Part shown: piece after piece, positions 34,601-41,816 of the stretch
Position numbering within the stretch: the first letter of the stretch is position 1
Layout of the letters: every line of letters begins with the position of its first letter
Made by a program: the position numbers and the translations under genes
The notes under the pieces: model-generated
What the model was told of the DNA's origin: nothing
The model's input: only the letters and a program-made list of their open reading frames with translations
Database searches by the model: none
DNA from: Ciona savignyi
Taxonomy: Eukaryota > Chordata > Ascidiacea > Phlebobranchia > Cionidae
Length of the DNA: 64,000 bases
Reading direction: 5' to 3'
NCBI GenBank assembly: GCA_000149265.1
Contig: CH002344.1
Span: 2,169,789-2,233,788 of the forward strand

Positions 34601-34953
34601 GTAACCCAGCGTTGGGAGATGACTCACCAAGTACATCACATTACGATACACAGCGTTTTTTTTACCTCGGTAATTAACACAAATAGCTTATTTCTTACGA
34701 AATGTCTTCTTTGTATTTGTGATATCACAATTGGCCTGTCATTGTAATTTTACTGACCCGGTTCAGTTATAACGTCATAATTCCTCGATTTTAGGCTCGA
34801 CTTCGATTTGAGCGACTACTCATGCGTGACAACAGTGGTAACCATGGCAACCTGACGCCGGTTTCCATGGAGACGATTGGAACAAACAGACTCCCGTGTG
34901 GACTCTTCCCCTCTGACCATTGGGGGGCGCTAGTCACGTTCAAGAAGCATTGA
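22641..34953 (+). CDS. TDP2: TDP2 orthologue, 5'-tyrosyl-DNA phosphodiesterase 2, 9 exons, 289 aa
   Basis: TDP2 frees 5' DNA ends from trapped topoisomerase II. Exons: 22641-22690, 24344-24441, 25200-25299, 26071-26189, 31467-31510, 32299-32391, 33355-33429, 34006-34137, 34795-34953; all phases agree. Exons 1-2 encode an N-terminal UBA-like domain (EFMAFTGTETRQLAEYY, VEHAINLFLEDS). The EEP nuclease fold follows with its catalytic set: W60-N61 in FSILEWNIQGL, E93 in VVMLQEV, H151 in MTSHLES, D186 and N188 in GADTNLRD, and H279 in FPSDHWG. Helix IWEFLG and RLRFERL also match. Against the vertebrate protein (about 362 aa) the strand region between exons 5 and 6 is about 20 residues short; no extra exon was found there. 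The intron after exon 4 carries a Ty3/gypsy insertion in the same orientation. The gene diverges from RAD18 and lies about 350 bp upstream of the possible GAD 5' exon. Confidence 0.93.
22767..22982. mobile_element. hAT-like MITE, 216 bp, with 8-bp target duplication
   Basis: Termini CGGGTGCCTCTAAATACTAC and GTAGTATTTAGAGGTACCG are inverted, flanked by AAGGATTT on both sides (22759-22766, 22983-22990). The second copy at 23937-24145 lies in opposite orientation. In TDP2 intron 1. Confidence 0.88.
23937..24145. mobile_element. hAT-like MITE, second copy, opposite orientation
   Basis: Termini CGGTACCTCTAAATACTA and TAGTATTTAGAGGCACCC, flanked by ATTACAGT on both sides (23929-23936, 24146-24153). 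The core is inverted relative to 22767-22982 (GGTTGGGGTTAAAGTTAG against CTAACTTTAACTTCAACCC). Confidence 0.87.
24575..24835 (-). repeat. SINE-1, diverged, tail missing
   Basis: Minus copy with CCCACCGTCGGGTTACCAG, CTACTGCAGTGTGTTGTGTA and GCCCAAGGACACCACC. In TDP2 intron 2. Confidence 0.75.
25524..25787 (+). repeat. SINE-1, 5'-truncated copy
   Basis: Starts in the tRNA-like head (CCTTTCCGCTTTCCATTGG), then TCGGTTGTGTCCTTGGGCAA through to ATCCTATCCTATTC. In TDP2 intron 3. Confidence 0.8.
26347..26524 (+). repeat. 5' LTR, 178 bp
   Basis: Begins TGTTGTGTATTT and ends ATATATAACA (TGTT/AACA inverted ends). Contains an ATGACGTCATT site and AATAAA near the 3' end. Two substitutions separate it from the 3' LTR. 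Confidence 0.93.
26526..26541 (+). other. Probable primer binding site
   Basis: TGGCGACGAGGATGGG begins one or two bases after the 5' LTR, starting with the TGG expected from pairing with a tRNA 3' CCA end. Which tRNA is used was not determined. Confidence 0.55.
26590..27369 (+). CDS. gag: Retrotransposon gag, 259 aa
   Basis: Forms the particle that packages element RNA. The N-terminal part (about 1-160) has the helical capsid-type pattern of Ty3/gypsy gag (VERLEQYFEVNEI, VQDYVATLRKLS). Two CCHC zinc knuckles follow near residues 207-240: CMHCGRTGHAAKYC and CYRCGRVGHITRVC. The ATG at 26590 fits; a second Met is six codons on. The frame stops at 27367-27369. In another frame the linker stays open for about 26 more codons, so the end may be frameshifted or the copy mutated. 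Confidence 0.88.
   Translation: MAFLGSMAEFDGLVEDWPTYVERLEQYFEVNEIHAKKRIPLILNLMGAKTYGLLKDLVSPDKPASKSYLEIVNVLSDHLAPKPLKIAERFKFSKRNQEEGERVQDYVATLRKLSEKCAYGNFLDDALTQCFVCGLQSESIQRRLLTESDLTFKKAIEIATGMEKASKETTALQNAQSVYKFDRCAGTGSSNRAFRTSNQRSRPEVCMHCGRTGHAAKYCNMKNATCYRCGRVGHITRVCSLPQPMRERRRMDPRHTAFQ
27433..30552 (+). CDS. pol: Retrotransposon pol polyprotein (protease, RT, RNase H, integrase)
   Basis: No ATG opens this frame; it is expected to be made as a gag-pol fusion by recoding. Domains: aspartic protease with DTGS near residue 15; reverse transcriptase with LPRIEDIFANL, FSKLDLKNAY and the catalytic LDD near 296; RNase H with ASDAS near 442 and TDHAPL; integrase with an H-H-C-C finger (HIGHLG to SCPGC), then VDFAGPF, SDNGPQF and the Glu of NGQAERF as the D,D-E triad; a GPY/F-like module (GRVLAKLGSLTYSVQV) and a low-complexity tail. 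No internal stop over about 1040 codons. The catalytic residues look intact. The frame equals that of gag, yet several stops lie between, so one upstream and one compensating shift would be needed to connect them. Confidence 0.93.
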   Translation: MSPRVNDITLHMELDTGSALSVMSWSKFKHTFKGANLESTDIVLKTYTGEKVIPVGVYPVNVTYKNQLRNLKLYVLKEDGPTLLGREWLKSFNNKCGCLYTLNEGSFKTLEAILSSHSVVFEKNLGTLKNIKGKLHLKPDVQPKFVKARTLAYSLRGKVDRELTRLVQEGTLEPISWSDWATPIVPVVKKDGSVRICGDFKVTVNPCLNIEQYPLPRIEDIFANLAGGQQFSKLDLKNAYLQMLMDDESKPLLTINTHRGLYHYNRMAFGIASAPALWQRAIEQVLQGLPGVQCILDDMIITGTTRNEHLENLDKVLQRLKEYGLRANQSKCEFFKEKIEFCGHIIDKRGLHKTPEKISAILNAPAPENVTQVRSFLGLVNYYHRFLPNLSDCLHPINALLEKGHKWIWSKQCHDAFEEVKRLVASDKVLMHYNPKLPVRLASDASPYGIGCVIFHVLPTGVERPIAFASRSLSTAERNYSQIDKEALAIVWSVKKFNTYLYGRHFTIVTDHAPLTSIFNPKKGTSLMTAARLQRYALFLSAHDYSIEYRRTTEHGNADAMSRLPCEPATNLDVDSVQIFYQEQVSTLPVTASAIARATRYDPMLSRVYTSVSSGKWSKTPEMIPYWSKRYEISIHQGCLVWGPRVIIPRKIQSSILKELHIGHLGMVKMKALARSYVWWPNIDKDLENISKSCPGCLQSRAKPTEVRLHPWQFAEGPWQRVHVDFAGPFQKNMFFIAVDAYSKWPEVIPVSSTTAESTIDVLRTMFARNGIPEQIVSDNGPQFTSTDFKIFLSKNGVQHITSAPYHPATNGQAERFVQTFKKGLRSMASERGSIHCKLARFLLQYRNAPHSLTNESPAILFVGRCLRMRLDLVRPDVRQTVRANVTKQVIKHHGQEPRDFEIGQAVAVLDHRGTHRWATGRVLAKLGSLTYSVQVEPNLTWKRHVNQMFAVPEPSGAPDCNSEVNNHKRNEFTDVTNPPNINIPPWEDFPVPTPTTDHDQSTNENEIVTPVECTTPIITVPNRRYPNRIRNAPKRLDL
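30586..30596 (+). other. Polypurine tract
   Basis: GTGTGGAGGAA abuts the 3' LTR and is the expected plus-strand primer site. Confidence 0.7.
30597..30774 (+). repeat. 3' LTR, 178 bp
   Basis: Same length as the 5' LTR, with two differences (TATTTATG for TATGTATG; AATCATGTG for AATCACGTG). Confidence 0.93.
31026..31285 (+). repeat. SINE-1, near full length
   Basis: Head GACAGGTTAGTCTAGTGATT, B-box region GGTTGCAGGTTCGAAACTG, CCTTGGGCAAGGCACTTTACGG, decayed tail. In the TDP2 intron after the LTR element. Confidence 0.8.
31578..31750 (+). repeat. Tandem repeat, unit about 33-38 bp
   Basis: Five imperfect copies of GGCCATACTTGGTGGTATAT followed by TGTTTCTATGA. Intronic in TDP2, between exons 5 and 6. 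Confidence 0.85.
31793..31892 (+). repeat. SINE-1 3' fragment
   Basis: GACGGTGGGCGCGAGGTGAT through AATATCCTATCCTATAG. Head missing. Confidence 0.75.
32060..32296 (+). repeat. Tandem pyrimidine-rich repeat just before TDP2 exon 6
   Basis: Four to five units of 50-57 bp with TTTATTTGATTTCTATTTT and CATTTTAAGGTTGTTTT. The last unit supplies the true acceptor (TTTCTATTTCAG, exon from 32299), so the array looks like repeated duplication of the polypyrimidine tract. Confidence 0.85.
32400..32990 (+). repeat. Dispersed repeat, two tandem copies (TTTTTGCCCCAGT family)
   Basis: Copies share TTTATTCATTTTTTGCCCCA, AAGACGGCAAAACGAACAGT and GTGCGGTAAAGCGCGACCAG-like ends. Further pieces are at 33520-33650 (plus) and 36235-36345 and 36825-36890 (inverted, in GAD introns). 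Not identified. Confidence 0.7.
33001..33300 (-). repeat. SINE-1, full length, diverged
   Basis: Tail AGGATAAGATATGCACG at 33001, head TTAGCCTGGTGGGTTTG (minus) near 33290. In the TDP2 intron before exon 7. Confidence 0.8.
33793..33968 (+). mobile_element. MITE with an AACCCTAAC-rich core
   Basis: Termini AAAGGAAGCGAAAGCGGGAA and TTCCCGCTTTCCTTCCTTTT are inverted repeats, the clearest in this family. It sits 37 bp before TDP2 exon 8. Confidence 0.75.
34306..34590 (-). repeat. SINE-1, near full length
   Basis: Tail GGGATAGGATATGCATG, middle GGTTACCGGAGCTATTGCAG, head near 34590 with GGCGACACACTAACCCACC. In the last TDP2 intron. Confidence 0.8.
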
Positions 34954-35259
34954 TTATGTGTAATGAATCGTGTGATTGATGACACACAATACGCTTATTG
35001 TTCCGCTGCGATCGATATTCTTATTATTATTGCTTATTAGCTAATGGAAAGGATTCTGACGTCACGAGGGGGTAATTTTGCCCGAAAACCCTGCATTTTC
35101 GCCGATTCTTCGTTGAAATAAATAATTGATGCCAGAGTGTCGTGTAGTAATTAATGCGAATTCCCCCGGGTGCGCGCGACATCTATCGGCAATTAACCCG
35201 CTGTCATCCATGCGTAATAAAGCCCATTTGGCCGGAAAATAAGCGCCTTTTTCCCGTCA

Positions 35260-35280
35260 TATATATATGAAGCGACGTCA
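35260..35280 (+). promoter_or_regulatory. TATA-like and CRE-like sequence upstream of GAD
   Basis: TATATATATGAAGCGACGTC: a TATA-like run followed by GACGTCA, about 40 bp before the first ATG of the tentative GAD 5' exon. Suggestive only. Confidence 0.35.
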
Positions 35281-35305
35281 TAATGATCGATTGTTATTAT
35301 GAAAG

Positions 35306-35489
35306 ATGCAGCACAATAAGCAATCGCGATTTAGAAGCTCGAGCCTCGGTCTTGTCAAAGGTGGGGTTTGTTACGTCATAATGTTAATATTGTTATTAAT
35401 TCAACTCTCTGCAGCGGAAATAATGGACAAATCCAGAAATTCAAACTTTTCGTCGGAAAATGGCGACTTCGAGAATTCTTCAATAAAAG
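35306..35489 (+). CDS. Tentative 5' exon of the GAD gene
   Basis: Open from an ATG at 35306 (with a hydrophobic stretch around VIMLILLLIQL) or from the ATG at 35423, giving a short polar acidic N-terminus (NSNFSSENGDFENSS) like the variable region of animal GADs. It ends at a GTAATA donor in phase 1, but the first sure GAD exon (36361) begins in phase 0, so at least one exon between them is missing from this model. The second ATG fits a soluble enzyme better. It could instead be untranslated or belong to another transcript. Confidence 0.35.
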
Positions 35490-35650
35490 GTAATATGACG
35501 CAATAATGGCTAAATTGAATAATTCTTTTAACCAAAAATGGAAACGACGAGTTTTCCGTCGAAGTTTTAATTTTGTTTGTTAAAATACCTATATTATTAT
35601 CTCTAAGAAGGGTGGCAGTAGATTTATTTATTATTTCGGTTAACAAAGCA

Positions 35651-35760
35651 AGGGTCTTGTGCTGGTCGAATGGTTAAGGCGACCGATAAATATACCGATT
35701 TCAATATAAAACGGGCTCATTTGGCTTCGAAACCAAACCGGTAAGAAAGTAATGGCCGTG
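35651..35760 (+). repeat. SINE-2, 5' part
   Basis: GTGCTGGTCGAATGGTTAAG, GCGACCGATAAATATACCG, then GCTTCGAAACC. tRNA-like head of the second SINE family. Confidence 0.65.
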
Positions 35761-36234
35761 TTGCCTTTTATTTTAAAAATAATTTGCCGTTATGATATTC
35801 TGCGGATAAATAGACATTGAAATTAAGGTATTGTGTGGTTAATTCCTTGTAATGCGAGAATGTGTTTAAATAACAATTATAAAAATCTCAATTAGTGAAA
35901 ACCTTTAAAAATACTGTATAATGAAAAATTCAAAAATAAATAAAAAAGTTTTTATCAAATTAAAAAAAATGAACTAGGGTGTGCGTTCCAAAGTTATGTT
36001 TACATACGTAGTTGGATTATGCACATATCCGTAGGGAGAGCTTGGTAATGTGTTTGCGACAACAATTTAATTAGAAATATTTATGTTGGACACCAAACAA
36101 CAACACCAACTACGCGAGTACACAAAAGAAATTTTAAAATTTTTATCACAACACACGGTGGTTGCGTTGCTTTAATATGAAGAAACAATCGAGTTTTGAT
36201 AAGGTTTATCTGAAATTTATTAAATTATATCCTT

Positions 36235-36345
36235 TTTTCAATGACGTGTTTTAACGACTGTTCGTTTTGCCGTCTTTTCCTGTTCCTGTGTCGCGATTAT
36301 ATTCGTTTGCCATTTTTAAATACTGGAGCAAAAAATAAATAACCT
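36235..36345 (-). repeat. TTTTTGCCCCAGT-family repeat, inverted copy
   Basis: AACGACTGTTCGTTTTGCCG and TTTGCCATTTTTAAATACTG mirror 32570-32720. Lies just before the GAD exon at 36361. Confidence 0.65.
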
Positions 36346-36360
36346 AAACTAATTTTCTAG

Positions 36361-39300
36361 AATTTTATTATGTCGTTACACTCCAAAACTGTTGTAGATT
36401 TGCTGCCATATTCCAAATGTAGCGAGAAGACGCGATTATTTTTAATGGAGATATTCGAGATACTGATGAAGCATATCTCGAAGACATTCGACCGGAAATG
36501 CAAGATCCTGGATTTCCACCATCCTCATCAGCTATTGGATGGCATTGAAGGTACGTCATCAGTTGTGACGTGTACATGATGTCATTTCAGTCATCGTATA
36601 TCTAATTTTGCATCTTACCACGTATTATTAGTTATTTAGCATAAGCGTTGATAATTGCGTTTCCCCTTAAATCTTACCATGCGGTAAAATATCATTAATT
36701 TGTAATTCATTAATTACCCCATCATAACTTCTTCATTATCCAGTATTTCTTTATCATTTTTCTGGTTGGCGTTATTGGTAATGTTTGCCACGAAATACCG
36801 AATTTTCCAGTTTTCCAAATTTTTTTATCAAAGGTCCTGCTTCACGTTTTCATCGTCGAAACAAAAAAATAAACTGAACTAAAATAAAAAAAATAAATTT
36901 ACAGTAAAGTACTTAGCGTTAAAGCTGTTCCAAAGTTAAAATACAGGATATCAGGAGCTTATCTCAACCCCACAGACATCTGAACAAATACTAGGAGTTG
37001 TTTCCCGTTACTAAATATAGAATATAGAAAAAAATAACTCCGTATTTAATTTTTCCCTAAATTTTAAGCGCGCACTTGTTTATTTTATCATTTCTTAAAA
37101 GAAAAACACATAACCTAAAAAATTTAAAAACAAAATGTAAAATTGACTAGATATTTTAAAGCGCTGTATGACGTCATGTGTGACGTCAATAATATCGTGA
37201 CAGGGTTCTCATTGGAGATCACGGGGGAGGCGGAGTCGTTGGAGCAGATATTGGTGGATTGTCGGGATACACTCAAGTATGGGGTTAAAACAGGTCAGCA
37301 AGTCGTTCACGTCCATTGTATTAATAGATTGATTTGGACACTGTGGAAAAACGGTGTAAGTCCTGTACAAACGCTCAATACGTGTCCTTCCTAGATTACC
37401 GATGTCCGGCCGGTTAGTCTAGCGGTTAAGTGCGTCGCCTTTTAATAGAAAGGTTGCAGGTGCGAAATTGGGCGCTAGCTAGTCGGTTGTGTCCTTGGGC
37501 AAGGCACTTTACGGACATTGCCTAAACCAAGAGGATTAATGGGTTCTACTAAATTGAAGGAACGTGTCTATCATACACAACACAGTGCAATAGATCCGGT
37601 AACCCGACGGCGGGCGCGAGGTGATCGGACGATAGCTCGTTTAACCGGAACATATGACCACTGACCCTTAAACTATTTCCCCTCAGGTCACCCGCGTTTT
37701 TTCAACCAACTCAGCAGCGGACTCGACATCATTTCTCTCGCCGCTGATTGGCTGACGTCCACCGCCAATACCAACATGTGAGTGACGTTGTAAATTTATG
37801 ACGTCATAAATATAATTATCGTTGACGTAGGTTCACGTACGAGATAGCTCCGGTGTTCACACTGATGGAGGATGTGGTGATACGGAGAATGTGCTCCATC
37901 ATTGGGTGGGAGGATGGGGAGGGCATCTTCTCACCGGGTGAGTCATAGAAACAATATAAACATCATAGAAACAATATAAACAGCATAGAAACATTATAAA
38001 CATCATAGAAACAATATAAACATCATAGAAACAATATAAACAGCATAGAAACATTATAAACATCATAGAAACAATATAAACATCATAGAAACAATATAAA
38101 CAGCATAGAAACATTATAAACATCATAGAAACAATATAAACAGCATAGAAACATTATAAACATCACAGAAACCATATAAACATCATAGAAACATTATAAA
38201 CATCACAGAAACCATATAAACATCATTGAAACATTATAAACAGCATAGAAACACTATAAACATCATAGAAACACTATAAACATCATGAATACATTAAAAC
38301 AGCATAGGAATCCTATAAACATCATGGAAACAGTATAAAATTACTTAAAATATCATAGAAACAATATTCACATCATAGAAACTATATAAACATCATACAA
38401 ACATATAAATGTAAGCATAATAGAAATACTCCAAACATCATAAACAGTTAGAACAACATACACTTTTTACGGGGTTTTTAAAAGTATTTCGAATCCATGA
38501 TGGGCTCGTCACCAAAGAATATGTATAGAACACGTTACATATTCGGTACGGATTGCCATCCATTCATATAGCGTATACGAATGCTATTAAGGCCATATAT
38601 ATTATACAGGTGGGTCAATTAACAATCTCTATGCCGTCATTATGGCTCGTCATTACGTCATGCCGGAAGTGAAGTACGACGGAATGAGGGGATTTCCCGA
38701 ACTCGTCATGTTTCAATCAAAGCACGTGAGTTGATGATGTAATAATGACCCACCAATGACGTAAAAAATGACGTGTTACAGGCTCACTACTCAAACAAGC
38801 GACCGGGTGCGGTTTTGGGAATCGGTTTGAAGAACTGCATCGATATAGAAGTGGACGATAAGTGAGTTTATTACGTCATAATACCAATATTCCCTAATCG
38901 ATTATGACATAACAGAGGGCGAATGATTGCAAGCGATCTGGAATTAAAGATTCTTCAATCGAAATTGGCGGGGAAAGTCCCTTTCTACGTCACAGCAACG
39001 GCGGGAACCACCGTCATTGGAGCTTTCGACAAAATCCCGGAGATTTCGGGGATTTGTAAGAAATATGGTGTCTGGCTCCATGTGGATGTGAGTATTGGTG
39101 GTTTTGGTCGCTCGCGGTTTCGATCATCGATTGTTATCGCAGGCCGCATGGGGAGGGGCGGTTATGATGTCACAGAAGCATCGTCATCTGGTGACCGGCA
39201 TAGAGTTGGCAGATTCGGTGACGTGGAATCCACACAAGATGATGGGGGTTGTGCTGCAGTGCTCGGCGCTTCTTACACGACATAAGGTGCTTGTGACGTT

Positions 39301-41710
39301 ATAATAACCTTGTAATGTTATAGAATAAAAAAGAAAATTCATGTTTATCCCCGTGAATGGGAAAACGCAAGGCGCGTTAACACATGAGAAATCGTCAGAT
39401 CACCTCGCGCCCATTGTGGGGTACTGAAGCTATTTCAGTGTGTTGTGTATAATTCACACGTTTCTTTAATTTAGTAGAACCCATTAAGCTGCTGGGTTCA
39501 GGCAATGTCCGTTAAGTGCCTTGCCCAAAGACACAATCGACTTATTAGCGACCAGTTCAGAACCTGCAACCTTTTGGTTGAAAGGCTTTGCACTAAACCG
39601 CCAGACTAACCGGTCGGACTTATGTATTCAAGCGTTGCCATATGCGCCACAATAAATGGAACTACTATATTAACCCATGAATGTACGTGTACGATCGTGT
39701 GGTTGAATGGTTAACGCGACCGATAACATATAGCGGCACCTATATACAAAAACGGTTGAGCAACGAACCCATTATGGGTACGAAACTTAGCTCGGTTAAA
39801 AAAAGCGTTCGCCATCTGCAAATTAACAAGATATGTTTTTCTAGCGCTGTAATGTATGATGTGATAAATTTATTGCCTATTGTGATGTCATGTTTGGTGC
39901 TTAGTCGTCATAGTGATGTCAGAAATACGTCACAGGGCATTCTAGAATCTTGCAACGAGATGAATGCCGATTACCTTTTCCAACAAGACAAGCATTATGA
40001 CGTAACATACGACACTGGTGACAAAACAATACAATGCGGACGACACGTCGATGTTTTCAAACTGTGGCTAGCTTGGCGGGCAAAGGTGATGATTGTCACG
40101 TCATAATTACTCCACAATAAACAACGTTTCATTGTCAGGGCGACGCTGGATTCGAGAAACACGTGGATCGATGCATCGAGTTGTCCAGGTAACAATTATT
40201 CGGTGTTTATTGTTGGACAATGGATGGTCAGTTTGTCCAATTGATCGACCGTTCCCTTGCGCGTGTTCTGACCGACAGTCGGAGGGGGGTGGAATCGAAA
40301 CCAACCGCTTCGGCATGCTAATGAACGCCCGTTCCCGTCCCAGGGATAAACATATCCTACCTTCATAACCAGTAATATTGATTGGCGTAGAAAAGGCGAT
40401 CACATAATTCCCAGGCTTTCATCTCTCTATAGCATTTTGAACATTCACTACCGGGGTTGATTAAAATTAGATCTTTTTTTTAATTTCTTAGATTATTTCA
40501 ATTAACCAGCCAAACTCGATTACTTAACATCCTCAGCTGATGCGCCATACCTTCAACAACTACGTCATATACCAAACTATGACATCTTACCCTTATAACT
40601 AATACGCCAGAACCTGAAGTGCTAAACTAAACTAATACACCATACACAAATATATTACGTCACAACTGAACTATTACGCCACACACCCTACTAATACGCC
40701 ACAACTTTAACTAATACGTCACATCCCCCAGATACTTGGTCAGAAAGATAAGAAAGACTCGAGGATTTGAACTTGTTAACCCAGAGGTAATTATGGATTC
40801 GTGTTATTATTTTCCTAATGTGCCTTTCTCTTACGGTACTTAACTACTTGTCAGAGTTACCTTTGTTTATGAACTTGACCGATTAGCTTGATGGGTTTGT
40901 GTTCACCTTTCATCTAAAGGGTTGACGGTTTAAAACTTGTCGCTAACCAGTCGGCTGTGTTTTTTACCAAAACTTGACAAGCTGTTTATACTTGGTATAT
41001 CAATTAACGAGCACTGTAGCAGCTTCGTTAACCCGGTCGTAGGGATAGGATATTCATGTTTACCCCCGTGACTGAAAAAAAACAAAGGGTTTAACACACG
41101 GGCAATCGTCAGATCACCTCCCGCCCATCATCGGGTTACCGGAGCTATTGCACTGTGTTGTGTATGATAGACACATTCCTTTAATTTAGCATAACCCATT
41201 AATCCGCTGTGTTCAGGCCGTTAAGTGCCTTGCCAAAGCACAACCGACTAGCTTGCGACCAGTTTTGCACCTGCTACCTTTCGATTGAAAGGCGACGACG
41301 CACTTAACCGCCAGACTAACCGGCCAGACATTTTTTAAGACATCAACTAGTTCTTTTACCGCAATAATCGCCATTGTTCCACGCAGCCCGAGTACGCGAA
41401 TGTTTGCTTCTGGTATTTCCCGCCATGCATTCGAAACCTTTCTGACGAAACAATCAAACACGAGAAGTTAAACAAGGTGAGTTCTAGAATCGTTTACAAT
41501 CACGCGTTAAATACGATTATGACATCACAGGTGGCACCGTTGATAAAATCTAGAATGATGGAGAATGGGACGATTATGATTGGCTATCAGCCTTTGGGGT
41601 CAAAGGTCAATTTCTTTCGCAACATCGTGAGCAACCCCGCGGTTGATTATGACGACATAGACTTCATTATTACCGAAATCGAAAGACTCGGTCGCGACAT
41701 AGAATTGTAG
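36361..41710 (+). CDS. GAD: Glutamate decarboxylase, 13 conserved exons, 504 aa visible
   Basis: PLP enzyme making GABA from glutamate in the cytosol of GABAergic cells. Exons: 36361-36550, 37204-37293, 37687-37777, 37831-37937, 38610-38725, 38782-38861, 38916-39087, 39143-39286, 39936-40085, 40139-40188, 40732-40786, 41387-41476, 41531-41710; all phases agree. The GAD core is complete: [88 protein letters not shown] (Asp contacts PLP nitrogen), [11 protein letters not shown] with the PLP lysine codon at 39236-39238, [41 protein letters not shown], and the C-terminus [17 protein letters not shown]. The N-terminal region (about 80 residues in vertebrates) is incomplete. It predates or lies outside the GAD65/GAD67 split, so no paralogue number is given. 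Introns carry SINEs and a minisatellite. Tail-to-tail with the SLC38-type gene, stops 106 bp apart. Confidence 0.95.
37408..37640 (+). repeat. SINE-1, 3'-truncated
   Basis: GGCCGGTTAGTCTAGCGGTT opens the element; A box TAGTCTAGCGG and B-box region GTTGCAGGTGCGAAATTGG are present. It stops at GATCGGACGATAGCTCG without a tail. In the GAD intron before 37687. Confidence 0.85.
37944..38420 (+). repeat. Minisatellite, 20-bp unit with 60-bp higher-order period, in a GAD intron
   Basis: More than 20 copies of CATCATAGAAACAATATAAA. In the first part every third copy is CAGCATAGAAACATTATAAA, giving a 60-bp super-unit. Copies decay toward the 3' side. It starts seven bases after the exon donor at 37938. 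Confidence 0.95.
38470..38600 (-). repeat. SINE-2, degenerate
   Basis: TATTTCGAATCCATGATGGG and CTCGTCACC match the reverse complement of the SINE-2 GGGTTCGAAACC region. Confidence 0.5.
39320..39622 (-). repeat. SINE-1, full length
   Basis: From AAATTCATGTTTATCCCCGT to the head AACCGCCAGACTAACCGGTC. In the GAD intron after 39286. Confidence 0.85.
39690..39800 (+). repeat. SINE-2, 5' part
   Basis: ATCGTGTGGTTGAATGGTTA, ACGCGACCGATAACATATAG, then CCATTATGGGTACGAAAC. Between a SINE-1 copy and the GAD exon at 39936. Confidence 0.65.
40540..40730 (+). repeat. Degenerate tandem repeat before a GAD exon
   Basis: Repeated ACTAATACGCCACA and ACTAATACGTCACA motifs at 25-35 bp spacing, ending at the acceptor CCCCCAG used by the exon at 40732. 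Confidence 0.7.
40877..41035 (+). repeat. SINE-1, degenerate
   Basis: CGATTAGCTTGATGGGTTTG, TTTCATCTAAAGGGTTGACGG, CGCTAACCAGTCGGCTGTG, GCAGCTTCGTTAACCCGG. Confidence 0.55.
41043..41330 (-). repeat. SINE-1, full length
   Basis: Tail GGATAGGATATTCATGTT, head CCGCCAGACTAACCGGCCAG. In the GAD intron before 41387; back-to-back with the degenerate plus copy. Confidence 0.85.
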
Positions 41711-41816
41711 ATTTTGTTCTTCAATGTGACGTAACAATCAGTGACACCGTGAATTCTTTGTTTAATTATAACATCACAATCCTCTTCAAACCACGTCACA
41801 TCCGCGTGATGAAGCG

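Noticed and set aside
37899..38126. Open frame with repeated [10 protein letters not shown] on the minus strand
   Set aside because: Translation of the 20-bp minisatellite in a GAD intron.
37944..38420. CRISPR-like array
   Set aside because: Units are contiguous without spacers, in a eukaryotic intron; it is a minisatellite.
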